Made by a program: the position numbers and the translations under genes. From the NCBI GenBank assembly GCA_030653935.1, contig JAURYL010000097.1:1-40807 (forward strand): 40,807 nucleotides of DNA. The letters run 5' to 3'. Under the pieces are notes generated by a model. It saw only the letters and a program-made list of their open reading frames with translations, did not search any database and had not been told where the DNA came from. Within the stretch, counting starts at the first letter, position 1. Each line of letters begins with the position of its first letter. Shown piece after piece: positions 17,401-27,943 of the stretch. The stretch comes from Pseudomonadota bacterium (lineage in GTDB: Bacteria > Pseudomonadota > Gammaproteobacteria > Burkholderiales > Thiobacillaceae).

Positions 17401-17745
17401 ATCGACGCGGTTGAGCCGGACTTCCACCTCGAAAATGCCGCCATCCGGCCGCTGGTGCCGCCATTCGAAAAACTGTGGCTCGCCGTCCAGTGCCCGCTGG
17501 ATGTTGGCGCGCGCCATAGCCTCGGAGTCGCCGCCATTCGCTTGCCGGGGAGGCGAGAAATCCCAGGGCGCCTTGCCCAGAATCCCCGCCTCGGGGCCGC
17601 CATACAAAACCAGCGCGCTGGGATTGCAGGCCACGAAGTAAAAACCATCGAGCAAAAACATGGCATCCCCCGCCGCCTCGAACAGGGCGTGGCAATCCGG
17701 CACGAAAGTGCGGAAAGTGGAAATGGGGAAGGCCGGATCGCTCAA
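14491..17745 (-). CDS. Multi-PAS GGDEF-EAL cyclic di-GMP enzyme 2
   Basis: This 1084-residue soluble protein has five PAS domains (~15-130, ~140-265, ~270-390, ~395-520 and ~525-645), then GGDEF (~655-810) and EAL (~830-1080). GGDEF is intact at residues 733-737, with an RAED inhibitory site upstream; EAL is intact at 861-863, with DDFGTGYSSLAHLKRFPIDK downstream. It is homologous to the neighbouring gene in its catalytic half and last PAS domain, so the two probably arose by duplication, but the sensory parts differ (five PAS here; PAS-GAF-PAS x4 there). Translation appears to start at a TTG, supported by an AGGAG site 6 nt upstream. It is divergent from the HD-GYP regulator gene. Confidence 0.92.
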   Translation of the reverse strand: MSDPAFPISTFRTFVPDCHALFEAAGDAMFLLDGFYFVACNPSALVLYGGPEAGILGKAPWDFSPPRQANGGDSEAMARANIQRALDGEPQFFEWRHQRPDGGIFEVEVRLNRVDQPGGPLLQALVRDITAHKLALAALRESRDYAEQLLSVSGAMMLVLDREARITRVNPAGCAILRCAEADILGQPWIERFIPERARDEVRALFQRVLADDIDSSLGHDNPVLTCSGEERHLIWHNTPLRDADGHVSGVLSSGLDISGQQRAEAALIESESRIRAILDTAVDGILVVDEASRVVFANPAIRRLTGYSDKELQDRPLTDLMPERYRDLHEAGFNRYLNNGQPRMPWRELAFVLLHRDGHEVPVEVSIGERGGAGQRQFIGIMRDVGERRRAQQLLREREEHINLLLDSMAEGIYGVDTHGNCTFVNPAGLRLLGYERAEELLGRHIHEIIHHSHTDGSAYPARECRAYRAYTEDRGIHVDDEVFWRRDGSALPVEYWSYPMRRDGGVIGSVVTFLDISARRAAEERLRQSAKVFESTTDGVSITDTSGNMIAVNRAFSEITGYSEAEVLGRNPRILNSGRHDKLFYQALWSSIARTGSWSGEIWNRRKNGEIYPEWLTISSVTDMAGKLTNYVGVFSDISQIKQSEAERERLAHFDPLTGLPNRLLFNARLDHAIQRAERDGTLLTLLFIDLDRFKTVNDALGHPAGDRVLQEVARRLQLSVRAEDTLARLGGDEFAIALEGEGSATLASAMAEKLLAALTRPFELDAQTVFVGASIGISTYPENGKDAATLLKNADAAMHQSKDDGRDTYRFYNAAMTRSARERLTLETNLRRAIEQQEFLLYYQPQIDVGSGEIVGVEALVRWNHPASGLISPARFIPLAEETGLIVPLGEWVLLTACAQAKAWLDNAAMPGMSMAVNLSPRQFRQSNLAAHVRAVLDASGLPPERLELEITESAIMDNPDRAVATLRELKQLGITISIDDFGTGYSSLAHLKRFPIDKLKIDQSFIRDIPQEQSDMEIAATIIAMARNLHLKVLAEGVETEKQLAFLEIHGCDAYQGYLRSRPIPAPALEQWLQQRGTQA

Positions 17746-17860
17746 TGCGGCTCCTGGGGAACGCGGGATGGAAAGGGGACGGCGCGACTGATAACGGCAA
17801 GTAGCCGTATATCTTTAGTGCAGTTTTAAGGTGAAACAAGATTGCGTCGGGAAGCCCCCG
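17746..17860. other. Leader side of the divergent intergenic region
   Basis: The gap between the TTG start of the GGDEF-EAL gene and the HD-GYP gene totals 469 bp. This first 115 bp holds the AGGAG site for the minus-strand gene and an AT-rich patch (about 17805-17835, including TATATCTTTAGTGCAGTTTTAAGG) that is the only promoter-like stretch here. I could not fix -35 and -10 boxes with confidence. The remainder is taken up by the tandem repeat element and a 75-bp leader with a GAGG site before ATG 18215. Confidence 0.4.
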
Positions 17861-18140
17861 GCCGAGGGCTGGTTTCTGGTTCCCACGCTCCAGCGTGGTA
17901 ACCGGCCTTGGACGCTCCAGCGTCATCGCGTGGGACGCTGGAGCGTCCAAGAATTGCTCCCATGCTGGAGCGTGGGAGCCAGGTGGGACGCGTGGGGGCC
18001 AGGTGAGGCGACGGCCGAGGGCTGGTTTCTGGTTCCCACGCTCCAGCGTGGTAACCGGTCCTGGACGCTCCAGCGTCATCGTGTGGGACGCTGGAGCGTC
18101 CAGGAATTGCTCCCACGCTGGAGCGTGGGAGCGAGGTGGG
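17861..18140. repeat. Two tandem copies (127 bp each) of a four-hairpin element
   Basis: Copy 1 (17861-17987) and copy 2 (18014-18140) have identical length and nearly identical sequence, at an offset of 153 bp. Each contains four small hairpins in the order CCCACGCTCCAGCGTGG, GGACGCTCCAGCGTC, GGACGCTGGAGCGTCC, CCCACGCTGGAGCGTGGG (copy 1 has one change in the last). The whole unit is therefore also one large inverted repeat. Related copies are at 7428-7475 (half), 26056-26163 and 32517-32624. Confidence 0.85.
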
Positions 18141-18214
18141 GTAGCCAGGCAGTGCCCTCAAGTTTCCCCAAACCCTGCCGATACTCCAGGGCATACACCC
18201 GAGGTTTTTCATTT

Positions 18215-19312
18215 ATGCCGGAAAACAAGGTAGCCACACTCCTGATCGTCGATGACGCCATCGAGAACCTTTCGGTTCTTGATGCGCTCCTGCGGCCCCG
18301 CCACCAAGTGCTCGCGGCCACTTCCGGGGAGAAGGCGCTGCGTATCGCCCGCGGCGAGCCGCGGCCGGATCTGATCCTGCTCGATGTGATGATGCCGGTC
18401 ATGGACGGCTACCAGGTGTTCGAGCGGCTGCGCGCCGATGACGCCACGCGCGATATCCCGGTCATCTTCGTCACCGCGATGGACAGCATCGATGATCAGT
18501 TGCGCGGTTTCGATGTCGGCGCGGTGGACTACATCAGCAAACCCGTCGTGCCGTCCGTGCTGCTGGCGCGGGTGCGTACCCAACTTGAATTGAAAGGGGC
18601 GCGCGACCGTCTCGCCGACCAGAACACCTGGCTGGAAGCCGAGGTCGCGCGGCGTCTGGCGGATAACGAACTCACCCAGGAAGTCAGCATCCGCGCGCTC
18701 GCGCATCTGGCGGAAACGCGCGACCCGGAAACCGGCAACCACATCCTGCGCACCCAGGGCTATGTGCAACTCCTCGCGCAGCGCTTGCAAGGCCATCCTC
18801 GCTTCAGCGGCACCCTGAACGACCGTTACATCCAGCTGCTGGCCCGCTCCGCCCCCCTGCACGATATCGGCAAGGTCGGCATCCCGGACGCCATCCTGCT
18901 GAAGCCCGGGCCGCTCGACGCGGAGGAATGGCGCGTGATGAAAACCCATGCCCGCATGGGTAGCGACGCCATCGAAATGGCCGAGCGGGACGCCACGCAA
19001 GCAGTGGAATTCCTTGCCCTGGCCAAGGAAATCGCCCATTGGCACCATGAAAAATGGGACGGCGGCGGTTACCCGGACGGCCTCGCCGGGGAAGCGATTC
19101 CTGTTTCAGCCCGGCTGATGGCCATCGCCGACGTCTTCGACGCCCTGATCTCGCAGCGCGTCTACAAGCCGCCCATGTCCTTCGAGCAGGCGCGCGAAAT
19201 CATTGCCGCCGGTCGTGGCAGCCACTTCGACCCGGACATCGTCGACGCCTTCCTGGCCGGTTTCGATGAATTCGCCGGCATCGCCCAACGTCATCGCGAC
19301 GCCCCGGGATAA
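18215..19312 (+). CDS. Response regulator with HD-GYP cyclic di-GMP phosphodiesterase domain
   Basis: This 365-residue protein has a receiver domain (~8-125) with the acidic pair in LLIVDDAIENL, phospho-acceptor Asp57 in LILLDVMMPVMDGY, and the conserved lysine in DYISKPV. A coiled linker (~130-165) follows. The HD-GYP domain (~170-355) has H216-D217 in LHDIGKVGIPDAILLK, the HHEKWDGGGYPDGL segment with GYP at 285-287, and ADVFDAL. HD-GYP enzymes hydrolyse c-di-GMP to pGpG or GMP, usually under control of the phosphorylated receiver. ATG 18215 has a GAGG site upstream. It is the first gene of an apparent operon, 5 nt before the sensor gene, and is the only stand-alone response regulator in the window. 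It is thus the natural candidate target for the HPt domains encoded downstream. Confidence 0.94.
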   Translation: MPENKVATLLIVDDAIENLSVLDALLRPRHQVLAATSGEKALRIARGEPRPDLILLDVMMPVMDGYQVFERLRADDATRDIPVIFVTAMDSIDDQLRGFDVGAVDYISKPVVPSVLLARVRTQLELKGARDRLADQNTWLEAEVARRLADNELTQEVSIRALAHLAETRDPETGNHILRTQGYVQLLAQRLQGHPRFSGTLNDRYIQLLARSAPLHDIGKVGIPDAILLKPGPLDAEEWRVMKTHARMGSDAIEMAERDATQAVEFLALAKEIAHWHHEKWDGGGYPDGLAGEAIPVSARLMAIADVFDALISQRVYKPPMSFEQAREIIAAGRGSHFDPDIVDAFLAGFDEFAGIAQRHRDAPG

Positions 19313-19317
19313 TCCTC

Positions 19318-21531
19318 ATGTCGACAAACGACCCCGCTGGAACCCATCGCTTCGCCCTGCGCGCCGCGCTGTTTTACGCCCTCCTGGGCGGGGTCTGGAT
19401 CGTCTTCTCCGACCAGGCGGCGGAATGGCTGACCAGCGACCCGAAGTTGCTTGTTTTCATCAGCATGTTCAAGGGCCTGGCCTTCGTCGCGGTCACCGCC
19501 CTGGTCTTGTGGGTGCTGTTGCTGCGCGGCGAAGGGCGACAGGCCGCACCAGCCGGCGAGAACGTGGAGGGCATGGACAGCCGCGCGCGTTTTCCGAGGC
19601 TGCTCATGCTGCTGCCGGGACTGCTCATCCTCGTTCTCACCGCCGCTGGTGTCTCGCATGTTTTACGGCAGCAGGAAAATGAGGGCATGGCGGAGTTGCG
19701 CGCCATTGCCGACCTGAAAGCGCGGCAGTTGACCGACTGGCTGCGGGAACGCGAGGAGGATGCCCGTTTCATCGCCGGCACCCGTCATCTCGGCGAGGAT
19801 TATCAGCACTGGCAAACGCGTAAGGATGCGGCGAGCGGCGAACGGTTGCGGCGGGATCTGCGCGAATTCGTCAAATACACCGGCTTTCACAGCGCCCAGG
19901 TGCTCGATGCCCGGGCCACGCAAATGATCTGGGATTCTGAAAAACCACCAGGGGCCATTCCCGCGCCGGTGCACGCCGCCGCCGCTCGGGTCTGGTCCGA
20001 AGGCAAGCCGATCCGGGTCGGCCCCTACCGCGATGCCGATGACCGTTTGCACCTGGATTATGTCGTCGCCCTGCCGGCGGCAAGCAGCGGCGCCGTGGCC
20101 GTGCTGCATATCGATCTGTCCGAGACCCTGTTTCGCCTGCTGCAAACCTGGCCACGTGCCAGCGGCAGTGGCGAGGTCGTCTGGTTTCGCCGCGACGGCG
20201 AGGAAATCCTGTTCCTCAACGAACTACGCCACCGCACCGATACGGCGGTCAGGTTGCGCCTCTCGGTGCGGGAAACTCAGGCACTGGCAGCCCAGTTCTT
20301 GCGGGGGGAAGTGAAGCTGGGGCAGGCGGTGCGTGGTGTGGACTATCGGAATACGCCGGTGTTCGGCGTGATCCAGGCCGTGCCCGGCGGCGACGGCTTC
20401 GTGCTCGCCAAGGTCGACGAGGCGGAGCTGTACACCGACGCCTATCAGGAGGTCGCCTGGGTACTCCTGGCCGGCCTGCTGGCCTTGCTGGCGCTGGGCG
20501 TCGGTTTTCATCTGGCGCGGCAGCGCCGGGAACTGGCGATCACGGAAGGTGTGCGGCACTCGCAGGAAGAACGTCTGCGCGCGCTACGCCTGCTGGCCAG
20601 CATCGCCGACAGCTCAGCCGAGGCCATCTTCGCCAAGGACCTCGAAGGACGTTATCTTCTGATCAACCGGGAAGCCGCCCGGATTATCGGCAAGACCGTC
20701 GAGGAGGCGTTGAACCGGGACGACACGGCGCTGTTCCTCCCCGCGCAGGCTGAGATGCTGCGCGCCAACGACCACCGCGTGATCGCCGAGGATCGGGTCA
20801 ACACCTACGAAGAGACGTTCATTACCGCGCAGGGAGAGCGCACCTTCCTGGCAACCAAGGGGCCGCTGCATGATGACCAGGGCCGGGTCATCGGTCTGTT
20901 CGGCGTCTCCCGCGACATCACGGAACGCCGCCAGGTGGAACTGGCCCTGCAACGCGAGCGGGATCGGAACCAGCGTTACCTCGACACCGTGCAGACGATC
21001 ATGGTCGTTTTCGACAGCGAGGGGCGCGTCACCATGATCAACCGCAAGGGTTGCGATCTCCTGGGCTACGCGGAAGCAGAATTGCTCGGGCGGAACTGGT
21101 TCGAAACCTGCCTGCCGCAACCGGAAGGCCTGGAGCAGGTCTACCCCGTGTTCCGGCGCATCATGGCCGGCGAGCTGGATACGACGCAGTACTTCGAGAA
21201 CGTGGTGCTCTGCCGCGACGGCCGGCAACGCCTGATCGCCTGGCGCAACGCCTATTTCAGCGATGACGCGGGCAACATCATCGGCACCCTGAGTTCCGGT
21301 GAGGACATCAGCGAACGCAAGGCCGCCGAGGACATGCTGCGCCGGCAGACGGAGGAGCTGAAGAACCGCAACGCGGAACTGGAACGCTTCAACCGCGCCA
21401 CGGTGGGACGCGAGCTGGACATGATCGAACTCAAACGCAGAATCAACGCGTTGTCGCGTGAGCTTGGCCGGGAAGTGCCTTATTCCCAGACCATGTTCGA
21501 CACCCCGGCGGCGCCCGAGGGCGAATCATGA
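19318..21531 (+). CDS. Membrane PAS sensor protein without kinase domain (sensor 1)
   Basis: This 737-residue protein has two N-terminal membrane helices (~13-31 and ~46-65, including [19 protein letters not shown]), a third at ~99-120, a large extracytoplasmic Cache-like ligand domain (~125-375), a fourth helix (~385-405), PAS (~424-545), PAS (~548-670) and a charged coiled-coil tail (~674-725) reading [20 protein letters not shown], then [17 protein letters not shown]. No HisKA, HATPase, GGDEF or other output domain follows the tail. The stop overlaps the start of hybrid kinase 1 by 4 nt (ATGA), implying coupled translation. I infer it delivers a signal to that kinase through the tail. A nearly identical tail occurs in sensor 2. 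Confidence 0.88.
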   Translation: MSTNDPAGTHRFALRAALFYALLGGVWIVFSDQAAEWLTSDPKLLVFISMFKGLAFVAVTALVLWVLLLRGEGRQAAPAGENVEGMDSRARFPRLLMLLPGLLILVLTAAGVSHVLRQQENEGMAELRAIADLKARQLTDWLREREEDARFIAGTRHLGEDYQHWQTRKDAASGERLRRDLREFVKYTGFHSAQVLDARATQMIWDSEKPPGAIPAPVHAAAARVWSEGKPIRVGPYRDADDRLHLDYVVALPAASSGAVAVLHIDLSETLFRLLQTWPRASGSGEVVWFRRDGEEILFLNELRHRTDTAVRLRLSVRETQALAAQFLRGEVKLGQAVRGVDYRNTPVFGVIQAVPGGDGFVLAKVDEAELYTDAYQEVAWVLLAGLLALLALGVGFHLARQRRELAITEGVRHSQEERLRALRLLASIADSSAEAIFAKDLEGRYLLINREAARIIGKTVEEALNRDDTALFLPAQAEMLRANDHRVIAEDRVNTYEETFITAQGERTFLATKGPLHDDQGRVIGLFGVSRDITERRQVELALQRERDRNQRYLDTVQTIMVVFDSEGRVTMINRKGCDLLGYAEAELLGRNWFETCLPQPEGLEQVYPVFRRIMAGELDTTQYFENVVLCRDGRQRLIAWRNAYFSDDAGNIIGTLSSGEDISERKAAEDMLRRQTEELKNRNAELERFNRATVGRELDMIELKRRINALSRELGREVPYSQTMFDTPAAPEGES

Positions 21532-24500
21532 GCACGGCCAAACCCGGATGGGTCGCGGCGTTCGCCACCCTCCTGGTGTGCTTGAGCCTCTTGCTCATGA
21601 CCGGCGCCTGGGCGGAGCAGGCTGTTCCGGCTGTGGCGACGCCACCCGCGATGACCCTACCGGCGACCCTGACCGAGGAAGAGCGCGCCTGGCTGCGCGC
21701 GCATCCGGTCATCCGCGTGGCCCAGGACCCGGGCTGGCCGCCGGTCGAATTCGCCGATGCGCGCGGCGCGCCGTCGGGCATGTCCGACGATTACCTGAAA
21801 CTCATGGAGCAGCGCCTGGGGGTGAAGTTTGAACGCGTGCGCGTATCGAGCTGGCAGGAGGCCTATGCAGGGCTGAAACGCCGGGAGATCGATATGACCA
21901 CCTCGGTGGCGGTGTCACCGGAACGGGCCGAATTCTGGGCCTTCACCAAGCCGTATATGACGATTCCCATCGTCATCGTCACCCAATCGAACGTGACCTA
22001 CATTGGCGCCATGCGGGAATTGGCGGGGAAGCGAGTCGCCGTGGTGGAAAACTATGCGGTCAGCGACTGGGTACGGCGAGACTTCCCGGATATCCGCCTG
22101 CATTCGGTCAAGTCAGCGCGGGAAGGACTCGAAGCTTTGCAGCGAGGCGAGGTCTTTGCGCTGATCGAAAGCATGCTCGTCTTTGACTATTTCCAGACCA
22201 AGCTGGGCATGACAGCGCTCAAGATCGCGGGGCAAACCCGATACATGAACGTGCAGTCCATGGCGGTGCGCAAGGATTGGGCAATCCTGGCCGGCATCCT
22301 CGACAAGGCGCTGGATTCGATCAGCGAGACGGAGCGCGCCGCGATCTATCGGAAATGGCTCCCTGTCCAGTATGAGCCGCCATTCAACAGCACCCGCTTC
22401 TGGCAGATGCTTGCCTTGTTCACCGTGGCACTCCTGGGCTTGCTGTTATGGATACGCAAGCTGAACAGCGAAATCCGGCGGCGCAAACAGGCGGAAGCGG
22501 CCACCCGCAAGAGCGAACAACGCTTCGTCCGCTTGTTCCAGGAAGCGCCGTTGCCGCTGTGTTATGTCGACAAGGACGGCGTACTGGTGGATATCAATCG
22601 CCGCTTCGTGGAAACCCTCGGCTACGACCAGTCTGATGTGCCGACCCTGGCTGAATGGGGGCCGCGGGCCTATCCCGACCCGGTCTATCGCGCCTGGGCG
22701 CTGGAAACCTGGAACGCCGCCGTGGCGCGCGCCGTTGAAACCGGCGCGGATATCGAGCCGATCGAATATCGGGTTACCTGCAAGGATGGCGCGCAACGCA
22801 CCTTCCTGATTTCCGGCATCACGTTGGGCGACGACATTCTCGCCACGCTCTTCGATGTCTCTGAGCGGGAGCGGGCGGAAGCGGCGCTGCGGGAAAGCCG
22901 GGAACAATTGCGGTTGTTCGTCGACCACGCGCCGGCCGCGCTCGCCATGTTCGACCGCGAGATGCGCTATCTGTATGTCAGCCAGCGCTGGATGGCGGAC
23001 TATGGCCTCGGCGAGCGGGACATCATCGGTCGATGCCACTACGACATCTTCCCGGAGATACCGGAACGCTGGAAGGCGATCCATCGTCGCGCCCTGGACG
23101 GCGAGGTCATCCAGGCGGACGAAGACGCGTTCGAGCGCGCGGATGGCACGGTGCAATGGCTGCAATGGGAAGTGCGGCCCTGGCATGGCGGGGACGGCGC
23201 GGTGGGGGGCATCGTCGTCTTCACCGAGGACATCAGCACGCGTCGGCGAGCCGAGCAGGTGTTGCAGGAACAACAGACTACCGCCCTGGAAGAACAGCGC
23301 CAGTCCCAGCTCGCGGCGCTGAATCTGCTGGAGGATGCCGTCGCCGCGCGCCGGCAGACCGAATCCACGCTTGCCGCCCTGCATGACAGCGAGCAGATGA
23401 TGCGGGGCATTTTCCGGGCCGCCCCGACCGGCATCGGCATGCTGGTGGAGCGGACCTTCATCGAAGTCAACCAGACCTTCATCGACATGCTCGGCTATAG
23501 CCGGGATGAATTCATCGGCCAGTCCTCGCGCATGGTCTACCCCGACCAGGAAGAATATGAGCGCGTCGGTAGGGAGAAATACCGGCAGATTGCCGAGCGG
23601 GGCATGGGCAGTCTGGAAACCCACTTAAGGCACAAGAACGGGCAGGTGCTCGATGTGTTGCTGAGCAGCACGCCCCTCGACCCGGAGGACCTCGCCAAGG
23701 GCGTTATCTTCACCGCCCTGGACATCACCGAACGCAAGGCTGTGGAGGCGCAGTTGCGCAAGCTCTCGCAAGCGGTGGAGCAAAGCCCGGAGAGCATCGT
23801 CATCACCAACCTGGACGCCAAGATCGAATATGTGAACGAAGCGTTCCTGGCAGCAACCGGCTATGACCGCGAGGAAGTGGTCGGCCAGAACCCGCGCATC
23901 CTGCACTCGAACAAGACGCCGGCGGAAACCTACGAATCGCTCTGGGTCGCCCTCAGCCAGGGGCAGGCCTGGAAAGGCGAGTTCATCAACAAACGCAAGG
24001 ACGGCAGCGAATACGTCGAGTTCGCCATCATCACGCCGCTGCGCCAGGCCGACGGCACGATCAGCCATTACGTCGCGGTGAAGGAGGACGTAACCGAGAA
24101 GAAACACCTGGGTGAGGAACTGGACCAGTACCGCCACCATCTGGAAACGCTGGTCGCGGAACGCACCGGCCAACTGGCCGAGGCCAAGGAGGCGGCGGAA
24201 GCCGCCAACCGCGCCAAGAGCGCCTTCCTGGCCAACATGAGCCATGAGATCCGCACGCCGATGAACGCCATCCTCGGCCTCACCCACCTGCTGCGCCGTG
24301 ACGGCGCGACACCGATGCAGGCCGAGCGCCTGAGCAAGATCGGCGGCGCCGCCAAGCACTTGTTGTCGATCATCAACGACATCCTCGACTTGTCCAAGAT
24401 CGAGGCCGGCAAGCTGCAACTGGAGCAGAGCGATTTCGCCCTCTCCGCCGTGCTCGATCATGTTCGCTCGCTGATATTCGACGCGGCCCAGGCCAAGGGC

Positions 24501-26018
24501 CTGAGTGTCTCGGTGGACGGTGACGAGGTGCCGGTGTGGCTGCGCGGCGACGCCACCCGCGTCCGCCAGGCGCTGCTCAACTTTGCCGGCAACGCGGTCA
24601 AATTCACCGAGCGCGGCGGCATCAGCCTGCGCGCGCGTTTGCTCGAAGACCAGGGTGAGCAACTACTGCTGCGCTTCGAGGTGGAAGACACCGGCATCGG
24701 CATTGCCCCCGACATCCTGCCCAGGCTGTTCGCCGCCTTCGAGCAGGCGGACGCCTCCACCACCCGCCGCCATGGCGGCACCGGCCTCGGCCTGGTGATC
24801 AGCCGCCACCTGGCGGAACTGATGGGCGGCGAAGCCGGAGTGGAGAGCACACCCGGGCGCGGCAGCACCTTCTGGTTCACCGCGCGCATGGGCCGCGGCC
24901 GCGGCGTCATGCCGGCGGCGCCGGAGCCGCCGCTGGAAAGCGAAGCGGAATTGCGCCGCCGCCATGCCGGCGCCTGCCTGCTGCTGGCGGAAGACAACCT
25001 GATCAACCGTGAAGTGGCGCTGGAACTGCTGCATGCCGTCGGCATGGCGGTGGACACCGCCGTGGATGGCCGCGAAGCGCTGGAGAAAGCGCGCGTGGGC
25101 GACCACAGCCTGATCCTGATGGACGTGCAGATGCCGAATATGGATGGGCTGGAAGCCACCCACGCCATCCGCGCCCTGCCAGGCTGGCGCGACAAACCGA
25201 TCCTGGCGATGACCGCCAACGCCTTCGACGAAGATCGTCGCGCCTGCCTCGATGCCGGCATGAACGACTTCGTCGCCAAACCGGTGGACCCGGAAGCACT
25301 CTATGCCGCGCTGTTGCAATGGCTGCCGGAGACGGCTTCGGTCGCGCCGACGGTCGCCAGCGCCGCAATCGTCCAGCGCAATGCCGGCTTCGTCCTGGCG
25401 AGCTGGCCAGGGTTCGACCCGCGACGCTGCCTGCTCAGCCTCGGTGGCCGCGCGGAAAAAAGCATGAAGCTCCTGCACAAGTTCGCCGAAGCGCACCACG
25501 ACGACGCCGAGCGTCTGCGGGTGTTGCTGGAAACCGGCGCGGTGGTGGAAGCGCATCGCCTGGCGCATACCCTCAAGGGCGTCGCCGCGACCCTGGGTCT
25601 GATCGACGTGCAACAGCAGGCGGCGGCACTGGAACAGTTGCTGAAACCCGCCGCCGAGGACGCCGCTCCGACTCCGCCCTGTACCGACCCGCTGGACGAA
25701 CTGGCGCGGGCGCTGGCCGAGGCGGTGGCCCACATCGCCAATCTGACGCTGACGGCGGAAGTCGAACCGGAAGCCGTTGCCACTTCACCGGCGTCGACGG
25801 CGGCGGCCCTCGCGCAACTACGCGGCCTGCTGGCGCGCAGCGACACTCGCGCCGTCGAGCTTTTCCGGCAACAGGCGCCGCTGCTGCGCACGGCCCTGGG
25901 CGGCAAGTGCGAAGCACTGTCCCGCGCGGTCGAGGCCTACGACTTCGAGACCGCGCTGGCCTTGCTGGCGGCCGGGTCGGAGCACGACGCGCCTCCCGTG
26001 AACAGTGGCGGCGACTGA
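21528..26018 (+). CDS. Hybrid sensor histidine kinase HK1 (SBP_bac_3, PAS x4, HisKA-HATPase-REC-HPt)
   Basis: This 1496-residue protein has a signal peptide (~1-29) followed by a periplasmic solute-binding family 3 domain (~45-285; [19 protein letters not shown], then [20 protein letters not shown]), a membrane helix (~292-311) and PAS domains at ~329-452, ~454-580, ~624-742 and ~743-865. HisKA carries phosphorylatable His906 in [14 protein letters not shown]. HATPase_c has the N box [11 protein letters not shown] and G boxes DTGIGIAP and [14 protein letters not shown] has Asp1199 in [13 protein letters not shown], and HPt has His1347 in [13 protein letters not shown]. Binding of a small polar metabolite in the periplasm is expected from the family. 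All phosphorelay residues are present; no DNA-binding output exists, so phosphate should pass to a separate regulator. From the first PAS onward it is nearly collinear with HK2. Confidence 0.95.
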   Translation: MSTAKPGWVAAFATLLVCLSLLLMTGAWAEQAVPAVATPPAMTLPATLTEEERAWLRAHPVIRVAQDPGWPPVEFADARGAPSGMSDDYLKLMEQRLGVKFERVRVSSWQEAYAGLKRREIDMTTSVAVSPERAEFWAFTKPYMTIPIVIVTQSNVTYIGAMRELAGKRVAVVENYAVSDWVRRDFPDIRLHSVKSAREGLEALQRGEVFALIESMLVFDYFQTKLGMTALKIAGQTRYMNVQSMAVRKDWAILAGILDKALDSISETERAAIYRKWLPVQYEPPFNSTRFWQMLALFTVALLGLLLWIRKLNSEIRRRKQAEAATRKSEQRFVRLFQEAPLPLCYVDKDGVLVDINRRFVETLGYDQSDVPTLAEWGPRAYPDPVYRAWALETWNAAVARAVETGADIEPIEYRVTCKDGAQRTFLISGITLGDDILATLFDVSERERAEAALRESREQLRLFVDHAPAALAMFDREMRYLYVSQRWMADYGLGERDIIGRCHYDIFPEIPERWKAIHRRALDGEVIQADEDAFERADGTVQWLQWEVRPWHGGDGAVGGIVVFTEDISTRRRAEQVLQEQQTTALEEQRQSQLAALNLLEDAVAARRQTESTLAALHDSEQMMRGIFRAAPTGIGMLVERTFIEVNQTFIDMLGYSRDEFIGQSSRMVYPDQEEYERVGREKYRQIAERGMGSLETHLRHKNGQVLDVLLSSTPLDPEDLAKGVIFTALDITERKAVEAQLRKLSQAVEQSPESIVITNLDAKIEYVNEAFLAATGYDREEVVGQNPRILHSNKTPAETYESLWVALSQGQAWKGEFINKRKDGSEYVEFAIITPLRQADGTISHYVAVKEDVTEKKHLGEELDQYRHHLETLVAERTGQLAEAKEAAEAANRAKSAFLANMSHEIRTPMNAILGLTHLLRRDGATPMQAERLSKIGGAAKHLLSIINDILDLSKIEAGKLQLEQSDFALSAVLDHVRSLIFDAAQAKGLSVSVDGDEVPVWLRGDATRVRQALLNFAGNAVKFTERGGISLRARLLEDQGEQLLLRFEVEDTGIGIAPDILPRLFAAFEQADASTTRRHGGTGLGLVISRHLAELMGGEAGVESTPGRGSTFWFTARMGRGRGVMPAAPEPPLESEAELRRRHAGACLLLAEDNLINREVALELLHAVGMAVDTAVDGREALEKARVGDHSLILMDVQMPNMDGLEATHAIRALPGWRDKPILAMTANAFDEDRRACLDAGMNDFVAKPVDPEALYAALLQWLPETASVAPTVASAAIVQRNAGFVLASWPGFDPRRCLLSLGGRAEKSMKLLHKFAEAHHDDAERLRVLLETGAVVEAHRLAHTLKGVAATLGLIDVQQQAAALEQLLKPAAEDAAPTPPCTDPLDELARALAEAVAHIANLTLTAEVEPEAVATSPASTAAALAQLRGLLARSDTRAVELFRQQAPLLRTALGGKCEALSRAVEAYDFETALALLAAGSEHDAPPVNSGGD

Positions 26019-26055
26019 CGCATGCGCGGCGCGCCGTCAATGCTCGCCCCCTGGT

Positions 26056-26163
26056 GCCCACGCTCCAGCGTGGGCACGCTTCTTGGACGCTCCAGCGTCC
26101 AGAGTCATGGCACATCGGGACGCTGGAGCGTCCGGACTTGCTCCCACGCTGGAGCGTGGGAGC
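26056..26163. repeat. Four-hairpin repeat element between HK1 and sensor 2
   Basis: It contains the ordered hairpins CCCACGCTCCAGCGTGGG, GGACGCTCCAGCGTCC, GGACGCTGGAGCGTCC and CCCACGCTGGAGCGTGGG, as in the tandem element at 17861-18140. It occupies most of the 188-bp gap between HK1 and the next sensor gene. A duplicated counterpart is at 32517-32624. Confidence 0.85.
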
Positions 26164-26206
26164 GAGCGGTGCAAGCGTTTTGTACCCACACGACATGGGC
26201 TGAGTC

Positions 26207-27943
26207 ATGACACCCGCCACTAAGCCGCTAGGCTGGAATCCCGTCAGGAGTTGGCCGCGCTGGTCGCTTTATGTCTTCGCGGCCACGATCACCCTGGCGA
26301 TGCTGCTGGTTCGAATGCAGTTGGCGCCGTCGTTTGGCGAGCGGCCGCTGTTGATCCTGCTCATGCTGCCCATCGTGCTCAGTTCCCTGCTCGGGGGCTT
26401 GGGACCGGGGCTGCTCGCGACCGGCATCGCCGCCAGCGCTTCGGCCTGGTTCATCCCGCCCGCCACGTTGCTCGGAATCGATGCCGGGCATGACCAGTTC
26501 CAGTGGAGCATCCTCATCATCAACGGCGTGCTGGTCAGTCTCCTGGCCGGTTGGTTGCACCGCACCCGCGGTCAAGTGGAGGCCGACCGGCAGGTGCAGG
26601 CGGAACAATTACGTGCACTGCGACTGCTCGACGCCATCGCCGAGGAATCGGCGGACTGCCTCTTTGCCAAGGACAGCGAAGACCGTTTCACCCTGTTCAA
26701 CCGCGCCTTGGAACGGCTCAGCGGCAAGAAGGCGTCAGAGGTCCTGGGCCGCGACGAAAGCGCGATCTTCCCCGCCGAGCTCGCGGCGCAGATCAAGGCC
26801 GACAACCGCTTGGTGATGGCGGAAAACCGCAGCCTGAGCTTCCAGGAAAACCTGGTCACGGCACAGGGCACGTTCGCCTACATGACCACCAAGAGCCCGT
26901 TGCACGACGCTGACGGCAAGGTCGTCGGCCTGTTCGGCATCGCCCGCGACATCACCGACCTGAAACAGGTCGAGCTCGCCCTGCGGGAAAGCGAAGGTCG
27001 ATTCCGTGCGCTGGTGGAGGAAACGCTGGCCGGCATCTACATCATCCAGGACGACCACTTCCGCTATGTCAACCCGGGCTTTGCCGCCATCTTTGGCTAC
27101 GACACGCCGGAGGCGCTGATCGACCGGGTGCCGGTCGCCGATCTGGTCAGCCCGGAACACCGTGAGCGGGTGGCCGAGAATCTTTGTCGTCGCCTCGAAG
27201 GTGAGATCGTCGACGCGCAGTACACCTTTACCGGTCTGCGCCGTAACGGCGAACGTGTCGACGTCGAGGTGCATGGCCGCGTCTTTGTGTATCAGGGAGA
27301 GCCGGCGGTCATAGGCCTGCTCATGGATATCAGCGAGCGCAAGCAGGCTGAGCAGGCGCTGGCCGAGAGCGAGGAAATCTTTCGCGCCATATTCGAGCAG
27401 GCCGGCGTCGGCGTCGCGCTGATCGACAGCAACACTGGGGCTTTCCTTCGCGTCAATTCGCGTTATGGCGAGATCGTGGGACTGGGCACGGAAGCGATGA
27501 AGTCGACCGATTTTATGGCCATTACCCACCCGGACGATTTGCGTACCGACCTGGATTACATGGCGCGTCTGCGCGCCGGAGAGATTCGAGCCTTCAACCT
27601 GGACAAACGTTATTTTCGCCATGACGGTGTCACGGTCTGGGTCAATCTCGCGGTCACGCCCTTGTGGCCGCCCGGCGCGCCGCCCAACCGCCATGTCGCG
27701 GTGGTGCAGGACATCAGCGAACGCAAGGCCGCCGAGGAAATGCTGCAGCTTCAGGCGGAAGAACTGAAAGCCCGCAACGCGGAACTGGAGCGCTTCAACC
27801 GCGCCGTCGTGGGACGCGAGTTGGACATGATCGAACTCAAGCGCCAGGTCAACGAATTGTCGCGCGAGCTCGGCCGGGAGCCTCCGCATGCGCTGTCGTT
27901 TCCCGATTCGCCAGGGGCGCCTGACGAGAAGGGCGCGCCATGA
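26207..27943 (+). CDS. DUF4118 membrane PAS sensor protein without kinase domain (sensor 2)
   Basis: This 578-residue protein begins with a KdpD-like DUF4118 four-helix membrane module (~18-112; [20 protein letters not shown] is characteristic). PAS domains follow at ~138-260, ~262-380 and ~388-510, then the coiled tail (~513-565: [37 protein letters not shown]) shared with sensor 1. There is no catalytic or DNA-binding domain. Its stop overlaps the start of hybrid kinase 2 by 4 nt (ATGA). Residues 1-~380 are collinear, without gaps, with the N-terminus of hybrid kinase 3, where the same input module is fused to a kinase. That is good circumstantial evidence that this protein feeds a kinase. 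Confidence 0.88.
   Translation: MTPATKPLGWNPVRSWPRWSLYVFAATITLAMLLVRMQLAPSFGERPLLILLMLPIVLSSLLGGLGPGLLATGIAASASAWFIPPATLLGIDAGHDQFQWSILIINGVLVSLLAGWLHRTRGQVEADRQVQAEQLRALRLLDAIAEESADCLFAKDSEDRFTLFNRALERLSGKKASEVLGRDESAIFPAELAAQIKADNRLVMAENRSLSFQENLVTAQGTFAYMTTKSPLHDADGKVVGLFGIARDITDLKQVELALRESEGRFRALVEETLAGIYIIQDDHFRYVNPGFAAIFGYDTPEALIDRVPVADLVSPEHRERVAENLCRRLEGEIVDAQYTFTGLRRNGERVDVEVHGRVFVYQGEPAVIGLLMDISERKQAEQALAESEEIFRAIFEQAGVGVALIDSNTGAFLRVNSRYGEIVGLGTEAMKSTDFMAITHPDDLRTDLDYMARLRAGEIRAFNLDKRYFRHDGVTVWVNLAVTPLWPPGAPPNRHVAVVQDISERKAAEEMLQLQAEELKARNAELERFNRAVVGRELDMIELKRQVNELSRELGREPPHALSFPDSPGAPDEKGAP

Noticed and set aside
17861-18140. Possible CRISPR array because of the recurring ACGCTCCAGCGT/ACGCTGGAGCGT motifs
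   Set aside because: The motifs alternate orientation, spacers are not uniform, and the 127-bp unit is itself duplicated spacer and all. No cas genes are present.
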